Assembly: GCF_032477075.1 (NCBI RefSeq)
Contig: NZ_JAWDXO010000033.1
Location: 1 to 50,043, forward strand
Source of the DNA: Fusobacterium sp.
GTDB lineage: Bacteria; Fusobacteriota; Fusobacteriia; Fusobacteriales; Fusobacteriaceae
Reading direction: 5' to 3'
DNA length: 50,043 bases
A program made the position numbers and the translations under genes. Within the stretch, counting starts at the first letter, position 1. Each line of letters begins with the position of its first letter. The notes beneath the pieces are model-generated. The model was not told the origin of the DNA. It made no database searches and saw only the letters and a program-made list of their open reading frames with translations. Positions 24,825 through 34,968 of this stretch are shown here, one piece after another.

Positions 24825-27419
24825 ATGAAAAATTATTTTTCTAAGTCAAAAGATGAAATTTTAAAAGAGTTCAATTCAAGTGAAAAAGGACTCACAACTG
24901 ATCAGGTAGAAACTTCTAGCGAAAAATATGGATATAATCAGCTTAATGAAGAAAAGAAACTGAGTACTTTTACTGTATTTATTTCTCAATTCAAGGATTT
25001 TTTAGTTATCATTCTTATTATAGCTTCTATTATTTCTCTTATTTCAGGTAATGAAGAAAGTACTATTGTTATTTTAGTTGTTATCATTATCAATGCTATA
25101 CTTGGAACAGTACAGCATTTAAAAGCTGAAGAATCTATAAGCAGTTTGAAAAGTTTGTCAGCTCCAAAGTCAAAAGTTTTGAGAGATGGAGAAAAGGTAG
25201 AGATATTATCTAAATATCTTGTACCTGGAGATATTGTCTTTATTGAAGCAGGGGATTTAATTCCAGCAGATGGAAGAATTATTGAAAGTTTCTCTCTTCT
25301 TGTAAATGAAAGTTCTCTTACTGGAGAATCAGAAAGTGTAGAAAAAATCAGTGATATAATGGCTGATGGAGAACTTGCTCTTGGAGATCAAAAAAATATG
25401 GTCTTTTCTGGAAGTCTGGTAAGTTATGGAAGAGGTATTATTATAATTACTTCTACAGGAATGAATAGTGAGCTTGGAAAAATAGCTTCTCTTTTAGAAG
25501 CTACAAAAGAAAAGTCAACTCCTCTTCAGGTATCCCTTGATAACTTTGGTAAAAAGCTTTCAATTGGAATAATCATTCTTTGCATAATTGTATTTGCAAT
25601 AAATGTATTTCATGGTGTAAAAATGCTTGATTCACTTATGTTTGCTGTTGCTTTGGCAGTTGCTGCTATACCAGAGGCTTTGAGTTCTATTGTTACAATA
25701 GTTCTTGCTCTTGGTACTCAAAAACTATCAAAAGAAAATGCTATCATAAAAAATCTTAAATCAGTTGAATCTCTTGGCTGTGTTTCTGTAATATGTTCTG
25801 ATAAGACAGGAACTCTTACACAAAACAAAATGACAGTAAAACAAGTTTATATAAACAACAAAGTATACAATGAAAAAGGATTAGATATAAAAGATACTGG
25901 TGAATCTCTTATTTTAAAAGAAAGCATCCTTTGCAATGATGCTACAAGTGAAATAGGAGATCCTACAGAAATTGCTTTAATAAATCTTTCCGAAATAAAT
26001 TATAAAATGGACAGCAAGGAATTAAAAGAAAAATATCCTCGTATTTCTGAAATTCCATTTGATTCAGACAGAAAGCTTATGAGTACAGTTCACGAAATAG
26101 ATAACGAAATATTAATGCTTACTAAAGGAGCTTTAGATTCAATTCTTCCAAAAACTACTCATATTCTTGTACATAATGAAGTAAGAAAAATTACTAAAGC
26201 TGATATTGAAAATATTGAAGATATCAATACTATGTTCGCTGAAACTGGTCTAAGAGTACTTACTTTTGCTTATAAAGTATTAGATGAAAAAAGAGAAATA
26301 ACTAGAGAAGATGAAGATAAATTCATATTCATTGGTCTTGTTGGTATGATTGATCCCCCTAGAGAGGAATCTAAAACAGCTGTTGAAAAATGTATTACAG
26401 CTGGAATAAAACCTGTAATGATAACAGGAGATCATAAAATTACTGCTACAACTATTGCTAAAGAAATTGGAATCTATCAAGATGGAGATAATGTGCTTGA
26501 AGGTATTGAAGTTGAAAAAATGAGTGATGAAGAACTTATTGATAAAGTTACTTCTACTTCTGTTTATGCAAGAGTTTCTCCTGAGCATAAAATAAGAATA
26601 GTCACTGCATGGCAGACATTAGGTAAAATATGTGCTATGACTGGAGACGGAGTTAATGATGCTCCTGCATTAAAAAGGGCTGATATAGGTATTGCCATGG
26701 GTATTACAGGAACTGAAGTTTCAAAAGATGCAGCTTCTATGATACTTGCTGATGATAATTTCTCTACAATAGTAAAAGCTGTAACTACTGGTAGAAATAT
26801 TTATTCTAATATTAAAAATTCTATAAGATTTTTACTTTCAGGTAATACTGCTGGTATTCTTGCTGTACTTTATTCATCTCTTGCAGGTCTTCCAGTAATT
26901 TTTGCTCCAGTACATCTGCTGTTTATTAATCTGCTGACTGACAGTTTACCAGCTATTGCTATTGGAATGGAACCTTCACATGGAGATGTACTTACTGAAA
27001 AACCCCGTGATCCAAAAGAACCTATTCTTACAAAAGATCTTGCTGGAAAGATTCTTATTGAAGGATTATTAATTGCTGTATTCGTAATGCTTGCTTTCTA
27101 TATTGGATATCAAGATGGAAATACTTCAAAGGGAAGCACAATGGCTTTCAGTGTTCTGTGTTTAGCTAGACTATTCCATGGATTTAATTGTAGAGGTGCA
27201 AGTTCTATAATAGGATTAGGACTATTTTCCAATATGTTTTCTATTGCAGCTTTTGTTATAGGATTTATATTATTAAATGGAATTCTTATTTTCCCTGTTT
27301 TCCACTCAATATTCCAGGTAGCACCTTTAGATATTAATGACTTATTATACATATATGGATTAGCTTTTGTTCCAACTTTAATTATTCAAATATCTAAATT
27401 TATTAAATATAAAAAATAA
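24825..27419 (+). CDS. P-type cation ATPase, probable Mn2+/Ca2+ exporter
   Basis: 864 residues, RBS TATGGAGG. P2A-type ATPase: actuator loop TGES (about 166), phosphorylation site SDKTGTLT (Asp326), KGALD nucleotide site, and hinge TGDGVNDAP. Transmembrane helix 4 has PEALSSIVT (about 283) in place of SERCA's PEGL, a pattern I associate with Mn2+-riboswitch-linked bacterial exporters. About ten membrane helices, cytoplasmic N and C ends. With the yybP-ykoY element upstream, Mn2+ efflux is the most likely role; Ca2+ is the alternative. A strong terminator follows. Confidence 0.9.
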   Translation: MKNYFSKSKDEILKEFNSSEKGLTTDQVETSSEKYGYNQLNEEKKLSTFTVFISQFKDFLVIILIIASIISLISGNEESTIVILVVIIINAILGTVQHLKAEESISSLKSLSAPKSKVLRDGEKVEILSKYLVPGDIVFIEAGDLIPADGRIIESFSLLVNESSLTGESESVEKISDIMADGELALGDQKNMVFSGSLVSYGRGIIIITSTGMNSELGKIASLLEATKEKSTPLQVSLDNFGKKLSIGIIILCIIVFAINVFHGVKMLDSLMFAVALAVAAIPEALSSIVTIVLALGTQKLSKENAIIKNLKSVESLGCVSVICSDKTGTLTQNKMTVKQVYINNKVYNEKGLDIKDTGESLILKESILCNDATSEIGDPTEIALINLSEINYKMDSKELKEKYPRISEIPFDSDRKLMSTVHEIDNEILMLTKGALDSILPKTTHILVHNEVRKITKADIENIEDINTMFAETGLRVLTFAYKVLDEKREITREDEDKFIFIGLVGMIDPPREESKTAVEKCITAGIKPVMITGDHKITATTIAKEIGIYQDGDNVLEGIEVEKMSDEELIDKVTSTSVYARVSPEHKIRIVTAWQTLGKICAMTGDGVNDAPALKRADIGIAMGITGTEVSKDAASMILADDNFSTIVKAVTTGRNIYSNIKNSIRFLLSGNTAGILAVLYSSLAGLPVIFAPVHLLFINLLTDSLPAIAIGMEPSHGDVLTEKPRDPKEPILTKDLAGKILIEGLLIAVFVMLAFYIGYQDGNTSKGSTMAFSVLCLARLFHGFNCRGASSIIGLGLFSNMFSIAAFVIGFILLNGILIFPVFHSIFQVAPLDINDLLYIYGLAFVPTLIIQISKFIKYKK

Positions 27420-27442
27420 TCTTAATTGTAACTTTTTTTAAT

Positions 27443-27477
27443 AAGAGAGATCTGAAAATTTTCAGTCTCTCTTTTTT
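27443..27477 (+). terminator. Terminator of the P-type ATPase gene
   Basis: Stem of AAGAGAGA and CTGAAAA with TTTTCAG and TCTCTCTT, then Ts. Confidence 0.85.
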
Positions 27478-27722
27478 AGTTTTAAGATATATATTAAATA
27501 TATTATAATTTGAGTTATATTAATTAAAAATACAATTTAATAATAAATTTTATAAATATAATATACATTTATTATGAATAGTTAAAATTAAAGTTTATTT
27601 TCATCAAAATATATTTGATTTTTAATATAAAATATGATATCTTAGTTATGACGAACAAAAACAATACAATATATTCTTTTTATTGATGTTTTTGTAATAA
27701 AATTATATAAAAGGAGAATATC
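27478..27722. other. AT-rich spacer before the symporter gene
   Basis: Only AT-rich sequence apart from the RBS AAAAGGAG. The promoter of the symporter should be here, but no convincing one is called. Confidence 0.4.
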
Positions 27723-28895
27723 ATGGGAAAAATCAAAGATAGTCTAATTTTAAAATTAATCCTTGGAGTAGGTATTGGATTAATAGTTGGATTATACTGT
27801 AATGAAACTGCCATTGGTGTAATTCAATCTATTAAATTCATACTTGGACAGTTAATATCTTTCACTGTTCCATTAATTATTTTAGGATTTATAGCTCCAG
27901 CTATAACTAAAATGAAATCTAATGCAAGTAAAATGCTTGGCCTTATGCTTATGCTTGCATATTTCTCATCTGTAGGAGCTGCATTATTTTCAATGGTGGC
28001 AGGATTTATTTTAATACCTAAAATGCATATAGTTCCTAATGTAGAAGGACTTAAACATCTACCTAAACTTATTTTTAAAGTAGAAATTCCACCTCCATTT
28101 ACAGTTATGACAGCTTTAGTTCTTGCTCTTTTCTTAGGTCTTGCTGTTGTTTGGACTCAATCTAAAAATTTTGAAAAACTTCTAGATGAATTTAATAATA
28201 TTATGCTTAAAATAGTTTATAAGATTATTATACCTATACTTCCATTTTTTATTGCTTCTACATTTGCAACACTTGCATATGAAGGTGGAATTACTAAACA
28301 ATTACCTGTTTTCTTAAAAGTTGTTGTAATAGTTCTTATTGGACATTTTATCTGGCTTACAGTTCTTTACTCTATTGGAGGAGCTGTCTCTGGAAAAAAT
28401 CCACTTAACCTTTTAAAATTCTATGGACCAGCGTATTTAACAGCAGTAGGAACTATGTCTTCTGCTGCTACTCTTCCAGTGGCATTGAGCTGTGCTAAAA
28501 AATCTGGGGCTTTAGATGAAGATATAGCTGATTTTGCTATTCCATTAGGTGCTACTGTACATTTATGTGGTTCAGTTCTTACAGAAGTTTTCTTTGTAAT
28601 GACTGTCTCTCAGGTATTATATGGACATCTTCCAGCATTTGGAACTATGGTTCTGTTTATAATTCTTTTAGGAATCTTTGCTGTAGGTGCACCTGGAGTT
28701 CCTGGAGGAACTGTCATGGCTTCTCTTGGTATCATTATTTCTGTATTAGGCTTTGATGAAAATGGTGTTGCTTTAATGCTTACTATATTTGCTCTTCAAG
28801 ATAGTTTTGGTACCGCCTGCAATGTTGTAGGTGATGGAGCCCTTGCTTTAATTTTAAATGGTGTATTTAAAAAAGAGCAGCAAAAAGCTAAATAA
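27723..28895 (+). CDS. Dicarboxylate/amino acid:cation symporter (DAACS family)
   Basis: 390 residues, RBS AAAGGAG. It takes up a dicarboxylate or amino acid with Na+ or H+. It has about eight membrane helices plus two re-entrant loops: serine-rich GTMSSAATLPVA (HP1), the GAPGVPGGTV loop (HP2), and DSFGTACNVVGDGALALI in the last helix, where the usual N-x-x-G-D is kept. The substrate (glutamate, aspartate, serine or other) cannot be read with confidence. Terminators flank the gene, so it is its own transcript. Confidence 0.9.
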   Translation: MGKIKDSLILKLILGVGIGLIVGLYCNETAIGVIQSIKFILGQLISFTVPLIILGFIAPAITKMKSNASKMLGLMLMLAYFSSVGAALFSMVAGFILIPKMHIVPNVEGLKHLPKLIFKVEIPPPFTVMTALVLALFLGLAVVWTQSKNFEKLLDEFNNIMLKIVYKIIIPILPFFIASTFATLAYEGGITKQLPVFLKVVVIVLIGHFIWLTVLYSIGGAVSGKNPLNLLKFYGPAYLTAVGTMSSAATLPVALSCAKKSGALDEDIADFAIPLGATVHLCGSVLTEVFFVMTVSQVLYGHLPAFGTMVLFIILLGIFAVGAPGVPGGTVMASLGIIISVLGFDENGVALMLTIFALQDSFGTACNVVGDGALALILNGVFKKEQQKAK

Positions 28896-28915
28896 AATAT
28901 ATTTGATATATACCT

Positions 28916-28947
28916 AATGACCAGAAAGTTTTCTGGTCATTTTTTTA
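28916..28947 (+). terminator. Terminator of the symporter gene
   Basis: AATGACCAGAA pairs with TTCTGGTCATT over a short loop, then seven Ts. Confidence 0.88.
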
Positions 28948-29080
28948 TTTATAAAGGTTTATTTCTAGACTTTTGAAAAAAATTTCTTCTATTCAGTAAT
29001 TTTAATAGTATTTTTTTCATAAATATGATAAAATAAAAAAGTTAACTAAAATAAAAAATATATATGATGGAGGGGATAAT

Positions 29081-30274
29081 ATGAATATATCAACAAGAGC
29101 TTTAGAAATGAATTTTTCACCAATAAGAAAGTTGATTCCCCTTGCGGATGAAGCGTCTAAAAAAGGAATTAAAGTATATAAGCTCAACATTGGTCAGCCT
29201 AATATAGTTACTCCTGATTCTTTCTTTGAAGGGCTTCATAGCTACAAGGAAAAAATCGTAACTTATTCTGATTCAAGGGGAATTCCCCAACTTATTGACA
29301 GTTTTGTAAAAAGTTATAAGGCTAGTGGTATAGAACTTGAAAAAGAAGATATTCTTATCACACAAGGAGGAAGTGAAGCAATTCTTTTTATACTTATGTC
29401 AATTTGTAATGAAGGAGATGAAGTTTTAGTTCCAGAACCTTTTTATTCAAATTACTCAAGTTTCTCCACTTTTTCAGGAGCAAAGGTAAAACCTATACCT
29501 ACTACAATAGAAAATAATTTTCATTTGCCTTCTAGAGAAGAAATTGAAGCTTTAATTACTCCAACTACTAGGGCTATAATGTTTTCTAACCCTGTAAATC
29601 CTACTGGAACTATATATACAGAAGAAGAAATAAAAATGATTGGGGAAATAGCTAAAAAATATGATTTATATATCATAGCTGATGAAGTTTACAGACAATT
29701 TGTATATGATGATACTCCATATACATCTGTTATGCAGTTAGATGATCTTAAAGACAGAGTAGTGCTGGTAGACAGTATCTCAAAGCATTACAGTGCTTGT
29801 GGAGCTAGAATAGGACTTATTGCAAGTAAAAATCATACTCTTATGAATTATATTTTAAAGTTCTGTCAGGCAAGGCTTTGTGTATCTACAATAGAACAAC
29901 ATGCAGCTGCTAACCTAATAAATACTATGGATAATTATTTAGAAGATGTAAAGTTAAAATACAAGAGCAGAAGAGACCTTATTTATGGATATCTTACTAG
30001 AATACCTGGTGTTGTTTGTTCTAAACCAGAAGGAGCTTTTTATATTTTTGCTAAACTTCCAGTGGATAACGCTGAAAAGTTTGCTAAATGGCTTCTTACT
30101 GATTATTCTTATGAAAATAAAACTCTTCTTATTGCTCCTGGACCTGGATTCTATCAGACAGAAGGTAAAGGAGAACAAGAAGTTAGACTATCTTTTTGTA
30201 CTAATGTAGATGATATTGAAAATGCTATGATAGTTTTAAAAAGAGCTCTTGAAGAATATAATAAAGATAAATAA
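29081..30274 (+). CDS. PLP-dependent aminotransferase, class I/II
   Basis: 397 residues, RBS GATGGAGGGG. Fold-type I aminotransferase of the AspC family. Key motifs: NIGQPN near 37, GGSEAILF near 97, NPVNPTG near 170, ADEVYRQF near 200, and SISKHYSACGARIG with PLP-Lys235. The C-terminal domain has the arginine-bearing EVRLSFC. The donor and acceptor are not clear (Asp or aromatic). It follows the symporter but a terminator separates the two. Confidence 0.9.
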   Translation: MNISTRALEMNFSPIRKLIPLADEASKKGIKVYKLNIGQPNIVTPDSFFEGLHSYKEKIVTYSDSRGIPQLIDSFVKSYKASGIELEKEDILITQGGSEAILFILMSICNEGDEVLVPEPFYSNYSSFSTFSGAKVKPIPTTIENNFHLPSREEIEALITPTTRAIMFSNPVNPTGTIYTEEEIKMIGEIAKKYDLYIIADEVYRQFVYDDTPYTSVMQLDDLKDRVVLVDSISKHYSACGARIGLIASKNHTLMNYILKFCQARLCVSTIEQHAAANLINTMDNYLEDVKLKYKSRRDLIYGYLTRIPGVVCSKPEGAFYIFAKLPVDNAEKFAKWLLTDYSYENKTLLIAPGPGFYQTEGKGEQEVRLSFCTNVDDIENAMIVLKRALEEYNKDK

Positions 30275-30281
30275 TATATTG

Positions 30282-30331
30282 AAGGTGACAAAAAGTAAAA
30301 ATTATATTTTGCTTGATAGTTGCCTTTTTTT
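30282..30331 (+). terminator. Terminator of the aminotransferase gene
   Basis: AAGGTGAC pairs with GTTGCCTT (two G-U pairs) around an inner stem AAGTAAAA/TTTTGCTT, followed by Ts. Confidence 0.7.
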
Positions 30332-30520
30332 ATTTTTTGATTATTTAGTATTTTTCTTCTGAGTCTGTATTCTTTTAATATTATATACAGCTATTTTTTT
30401 CACTGGCCACATGATATAATATTTTAAATGAGAACTTTCACAAATGCCATTTATAATAATTATTGAGAAAAATATGAAAAATAATATCTTTTTATTAAAA
30501 ATATCTAGGGGAGGATAACT

Positions 30521-31048
30521 TTGAAAAAATTTATTTTTATAATTGTATTGGTTTTAGGTGGATTTTTTCTTTTTACTTATAAAAATGCTCCAAAAAATAT
30601 TTCATTATCATCAGAAGAGTTTAGAATAGCTGCTGAAAAATTTGACTATACTGTAAGTGATTACAAAAATATAGTTTCAGGAAAAGAACAATTATTTTCT
30701 GGAGAAAAATGTTCTTTAGTTGCTGAAAAGTCTAGTAAAACCTATACTGGAGATAAAGTTAAAACTCATATATGGTATTACTTATTTGAAACTGATGAAC
30801 AAGCATATAATTTTTTCTTTTTTATAAAAGAAATTTACTCTTCAAAAAAAGTTATGCCACCAGGAACTTATGAATTTAAATGGGATAATAAAAGCAGAAT
30901 ATTTGGGAATACACAATATTATAATCAAATAGGAAATACTGGTGTATTAGGAAGTATTTGGAGAGTAGATAATACTGTAATCTTTGCTGAATATTTTTGG
31001 AGTGAAAGACCTTCAGAATTTTTTAATCATGTGGGATATAAATATTGA
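30521..31048 (+). CDS. Hypothetical exported protein
   Basis: 175 residues starting at TTG 30521 with AGGGGAGGA before it; no ATG is nearby in frame. The N-terminus MKKFIFIIVLVLGGFFLFTY is a signal anchor. The remainder has aromatic clusters (WYYLFETDEQAYNFFFFIKE, later IFAEYFWSERPSEFF). I recognise no family. It stands alone between two terminator or AT-rich spacers. Confidence 0.7.
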   Translation: MKKFIFIIVLVLGGFFLFTYKNAPKNISLSSEEFRIAAEKFDYTVSDYKNIVSGKEQLFSGEKCSLVAEKSSKTYTGDKVKTHIWYYLFETDEQAYNFFFFIKEIYSSKKVMPPGTYEFKWDNKSRIFGNTQYYNQIGNTGVLGSIWRVDNTVIFAEYFWSERPSEFFNHVGYKY

Positions 31049-31539
31049 TTTTCTAATTTATTTATTTTCATTACTTTTGTGATTCAAATAGATATAAAAA
31101 AATAATTCTGTTTCTTTAGAAAGTGCTGTTTTTCTTAATTATCATAAATATTCTAATATTTTTTATGTTAATAGCATCACTTATTACTGAATACAGAATT
31201 ATTTTTTAATTCTTTTTAATTAAATTTGGATTTAAAAATTTTCTTATTCTTAATATTTCTATCTTATATTTCTTATCTAAACTTTAAAATGGTTGGAAGA
31301 TTTACTATTTGAAAAAATGACAAACAATCTATTTTGATTTTCTATTAAAATATTAAAATAAATAAAAGAAAAAAACCTATGAAAAAGAACTAAATATTTA
31401 TCTTCATTTAAATAAAATTATCTTAAAATTTTGTTTAGCAACTATATCTAAGAACTATTTTTCTTTCTCAATTTCTAAAATTTTATCTATTTCTAAAAAA
31501 TTTAAAGTCAATCAGATATTTTACTTTGTTTATTTTTAT
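31049..31539. other. AT-rich convergent spacer
   Basis: 491 bases between converging genes. Scattered stretches such as ATTTTAAAATGG occur, but I see no gene, strong hairpin or repeat. Confidence 0.4.
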
Positions 31540-32949
31540 TTACTTTACTAAGGGAATTAAGTATCCATATCCTGCATTTTCCATATCTGATAGAGGTATA
31601 AAGTTTATAGATGCACTATTTATGCAAAATCTTAATCCTCCTTTATCTTTAGGTCCATCTTCAAAAACATGCCCTAGATGAGCTTCTCCTGATCTGCTTT
31701 TTACTTCTGTTCTAACCATATTGAAACTTTTATCTTCATTATATGTTACAACATCTGGTGTTATTGGTTTAGTAAAACTTGGCCAACCACACATTGAATT
31801 ATATTTATCTTTTGAAGAAAATAAAGGTTCCCCTGTTGTAACATCAACATATATTCCATCTTTAAAAAAATTCCAATATTCATTTGAAAATGACATTTCT
31901 GTATTAGCATTTTGGGTAATATTATATTGCTCTGTTGTCAATTTTTTTCTTAATTCCTCTTCAGTTAATTTAGGATATCTGTTTTTATCAATTATGATTT
32001 CATTGGCTTTTGAAAGATCAATATGGCAATAACCATTTGGATTTTTCTTTAAATAATCTTGGTGATAGTCTTCTGCTGCAAAAAAGTTTTTTAACTTTTC
32101 ACATTCCACTACAATTTTTTGTGTATATATTTTTTGCAGCTCTTTAAGTTCTTCCTCTATTATTTTTTTATCCTCTTCATTTGAAAAATATATTCCTGTT
32201 CTATATTGACTTCCTCTGTCATTTCCTTGTTGATTTAAAGTAGTTGGGTCAATAATCTTAAAATAATATTTTAATAAAGTTGAAAGATTTATCTTATTTG
32301 CATCATAAGTTACTTGAACTGTTTCTGCATGTCCTGTATTTCTGTACACTACATCTTCATATTTTGGATTTTCAGTATTTCCATTAGCATAACCAGATAC
32401 AGCATTTATTACACCATATATTTTTTTCATATAGGCTTCTACACCCCAAAAACATCCTCCTGCTAAATATATTTCTTTAATGTTTTGTGAATTTCTCATT
32501 ATTTTCTCATTTGTTTCCATTGTATTTTTCATAGTTATTTCATTTTTAATATTTAACTCTTTTTCTATGTCTTCTTTTGAAGGTTGTCCAGGATAATACT
32601 TCTCTATTTCTCCTTTTTCATTTATAAATATTGATGTAGGATAAGCTTCTATATCTATTATTTCTAATAACTGACCTTCTTCATCAATAAGTACTTTAAT
32701 ATTTTTGTATTCTAAAGAATTAAACCATTCTTTAAATTCTTTTATCTCCTTTTCTCCATATCTCCCTGGAAAAACTATAGACATTACTTCAAATTCTGTT
32801 GTATTTTTACTCATTTCATTTAATTTTTCTAAACCTGCTAAACAAATAGGACACCAAGAAGCCCATGCTTTTAAATAAGTTTTTTTCCCACTCTGATCAA
32901 ATGAATATTCTTCACCATTTATATCTTTAATGCTTACTAATTTTTTCAT
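31540..32949 (-). CDS. msrAB: Thioredoxin-MsrA-MsrB fusion (methionine sulfoxide reductase)
   Basis: 469 residues, RBS GGAGGAG. Three domains: thioredoxin-like, about 1-135, with redox WCPIC (Cys33/Cys36) and a cis-proline YPTS; MsrA, about 155-320, with GGCFWGVE (Cys166) and the usual YHQDYLKKNP; MsrB, about 335-469, with CGWPSF, the RSGEAHLGHVFEDGP region and RFCIN (Cys442). It reduces both S- and R-sulfoxides of methionine with a built-in reductant. No signal peptide is visible, unlike the Neisseria PilB homologue, so a cytoplasmic location is likely. Confidence 0.95.
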   Translation of the reverse strand: MKKLVSIKDINGEEYSFDQSGKKTYLKAWASWCPICLAGLEKLNEMSKNTTEFEVMSIVFPGRYGEKEIKEFKEWFNSLEYKNIKVLIDEEGQLLEIIDIEAYPTSIFINEKGEIEKYYPGQPSKEDIEKELNIKNEITMKNTMETNEKIMRNSQNIKEIYLAGGCFWGVEAYMKKIYGVINAVSGYANGNTENPKYEDVVYRNTGHAETVQVTYDANKINLSTLLKYYFKIIDPTTLNQQGNDRGSQYRTGIYFSNEEDKKIIEEELKELQKIYTQKIVVECEKLKNFFAAEDYHQDYLKKNPNGYCHIDLSKANEIIIDKNRYPKLTEEELRKKLTTEQYNITQNANTEMSFSNEYWNFFKDGIYVDVTTGEPLFSSKDKYNSMCGWPSFTKPITPDVVTYNEDKSFNMVRTEVKSRSGEAHLGHVFEDGPKDKGGLRFCINSASINFIPLSDMENAGYGYLIPLVK

Positions 32950-33202
32950 ATTCTCCTCCTTTATTAAGTTTATAAAATATTATTTCTTTGTAATAACCAA
33001 CCTTTCTAATAAGGATATTTTTAATAATTCCATATATAATTGAGTATATAATTTTATTTTTAGAAATATAAAAATAGCCCATTTTTAACTAGCTGCTTCA
33101 TAATAAGTTTTAGATTATTTTTAATTCTAATATTATTCTATTACTGTTAGCATCTTCTAATTCCTTTAATCATTATATTGAATTTTTATATTTTTATCTT
33201 TA
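32950..33202. other. Intergenic region upstream of msrAB
   Basis: About 250 bases, AT-rich, containing only the likely msrAB promoter region. No element called. Confidence 0.4.
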
Positions 33203-33244
33203 AAAATAAAAATGACTGATAAACAAATAAGCTTATCAGTCATT
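33203..33244 (-). terminator. Terminator of the cyclophilin gene
   Basis: A perfect 12-bp stem AATGACTGATAA / TTATCAGTCATT followed on the minus strand by TTTTATTTTT. Confidence 0.8.
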
Positions 33245-33287
33245 GATTTACACTCTGAGATAATTCTTAAAAAAATCATCTCTTTAT

Positions 33288-34106
33288 TTATAATTCTGAT
33301 GGTTCTTCATCAGAAGAAACTATTCCTTTTATTTTTCTTTCAGTAGCTCTTATCATTCTTGGAATAAAATACTCTTTTTCATTTTCTTCTTCTTTAGTCT
33401 TTCTAGCATATATATTTTGTAATTCTTCTTTATATTCAGCAACCTGTCCACCATAAGCTGATATATCTTTTACAGGATATTCTTTTAAGTTTGGATATTC
33501 TTTATTTAATATTGCATTCCATTCTTCAACTTGATCTTTATGTAGCGAAAGAATAAGATCAACATCTCCAGTAAATTTTATCTCTTTGATAACATCTCCA
33601 ACTTCAAGTTTTCTTATCTTTTCAAAATCAGAATCACTTATATATTCACCAAATATAGTGTGTTTTCCATTTAACCATTCAGCAGGATATAAAGTCATAA
33701 AATATTGTGACCCTCCTGTATTAGGTCCAGCGTTAGCCATAGCTAACATACCTTGTTGAAAAAAATCAAGCCAATTAACTATTTCATCAGGGATGAAATA
33801 TCCTGGTCCACCAGTTCCAGTTTCAGTAGGATCTCCTCCTTGAACAACAAAGTTTTCTACAGCACGATGTATCTTAGTATTATCATAATATCCTCTTTTA
33901 GCTAGATTAACAAAGTTAGCAACCGTAACTGGAGCTGCTTCTGGATAAAGATAAAAACTTATTTCCCCTTGTGTTGTTACAAATGTAGCTCTTACATCAT
34001 TATATCTTGCAACCTCTTGACTATTAAGCATTTTTTTCAGACTTGAACAAGAAACTGCACTCACAAAAACTAGTACCATTAATAAAAACTTAAATATATT
34101 TTTCAT
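33288..34106 (-). CDS. Lipoprotein peptidyl-prolyl cis-trans isomerase (cyclophilin)
   Basis: 272 residues, RBS AGGAGG. Signal peptide with lipobox VSAVSC. The cyclophilin core (about 38-185) has the catalytic pattern KIHRAVENFVVQGGDPTETG, GGSQYFMTL and HTIFGEY. After it come about 85 residues rich in Glu/Lys, unlike standard cyclophilins. It should sit in the periplasm attached to a membrane and help fold exported proteins. It stands downstream of the pot genes but after an 88-base gap. Confidence 0.9.
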   Translation of the reverse strand: MKNIFKFLLMVLVFVSAVSCSSLKKMLNSQEVARYNDVRATFVTTQGEISFYLYPEAAPVTVANFVNLAKRGYYDNTKIHRAVENFVVQGGDPTETGTGGPGYFIPDEIVNWLDFFQQGMLAMANAGPNTGGSQYFMTLYPAEWLNGKHTIFGEYISDSDFEKIRKLEVGDVIKEIKFTGDVDLILSLHKDQVEEWNAILNKEYPNLKEYPVKDISAYGGQVAEYKEELQNIYARKTKEEENEKEYFIPRMIRATERKIKGIVSSDEEPSEL

Positions 34107-34194
34107 ATTAATCTATAATCCTCCTGTAATTTGAATGTAATTACTATTCTATGATATAATTATACTATACTTTCATATACTATTACAAGTCTAA

Positions 34195-34968
34195 TTATTT
34201 AACAAAATATTTTTGTAGACTTTTTGTAGATAAAGTTAATATTATTGATATTCCTATCAGCAGTACAGAAAGTGCGTTTATAACTGGTGAAACTCCCAAT
34301 CTGATCATAGAATAAATACGCAGTGGAAGGGTAGAAGACCCTGGTCCTGCTACAAAAAAAGTAGTTACAAAATCATCAAAAGACAGTGTAACAGATATTA
34401 AAAATCCTGATACTATTCCTGGAAGAATAGCTGGTATTATTACTTTTATTAAAGTTTGAAGCTCTGTTGCTCCAAGATCGTAAGCTGCTTCAACTATTGC
34501 ATAATCAAATTCTTCTAATCTTGATAAAATAATAAAAAGCACAAAAGGTATATTAAAAGTAGTATGTGCTATAAATATAGTTGTCAAACCAAGTTCAAAT
34601 TTTATTGTAGCAAATAAAATTAAAAGAGATACTCCAAGTATTATTTCTGGTATTACCAATGGAATATAAGTTAAAAGCTGCAATGCTTTTTTTCCTTTAA
34701 AGTCATACCATTGAAGCCCAATAGCTCCTAATGTTCCTATTACTGTGGAAATTATCCCTGACAACACAGCTATAAATACACTATATCTAAATGCTTTCCA
34801 AATATTATCTGAATACATGAAAAGTTCTTCATACCATTTTAAAGAAAATCCTTTCCAAACCATAGATTTTCCTTCATTGAAAGAATAGATAATCAATATG
34901 AGCAAAGGAATATAGAAAAACAGCATTGAAAGTAAAAAGAAAAATAGTGAAGTTTTTCTCTTATTCAT
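34195..34968 (-). CDS. potC: Spermidine/putrescine-type ABC transporter permease
   Basis: 257 residues from ATG 34968, placed nine bases after AGGAG; upstream in-frame ATGs overlap the RBS. It has six membrane helices and the EAA loop EAAYDLGATELQTLIKVIIP. It overlaps potB by 8 bases. Family permease identity is firm; polyamine substrate rests on PotA/B/C similarity. Confidence 0.88.
   Translation of the reverse strand: MNKRKTSLFFFLLSMLFFYIPLLILIIYSFNEGKSMVWKGFSLKWYEELFMYSDNIWKAFRYSVFIAVLSGIISTVIGTLGAIGLQWYDFKGKKALQLLTYIPLVIPEIILGVSLLILFATIKFELGLTTIFIAHTTFNIPFVLFIILSRLEEFDYAIVEAAYDLGATELQTLIKVIIPAILPGIVSGFLISVTLSFDDFVTTFFVAGPGSSTLPLRIYSMIRLGVSPVINALSVLLIGISIILTLSTKSLQKYFVK

Noticed and set aside
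27683..27711. TTGATG-17-TATAAA promoter for the symporter
   Set aside because: Transcription would start at about 27718, after the AAGGAG RBS, leaving the transcript without a ribosome binding site.
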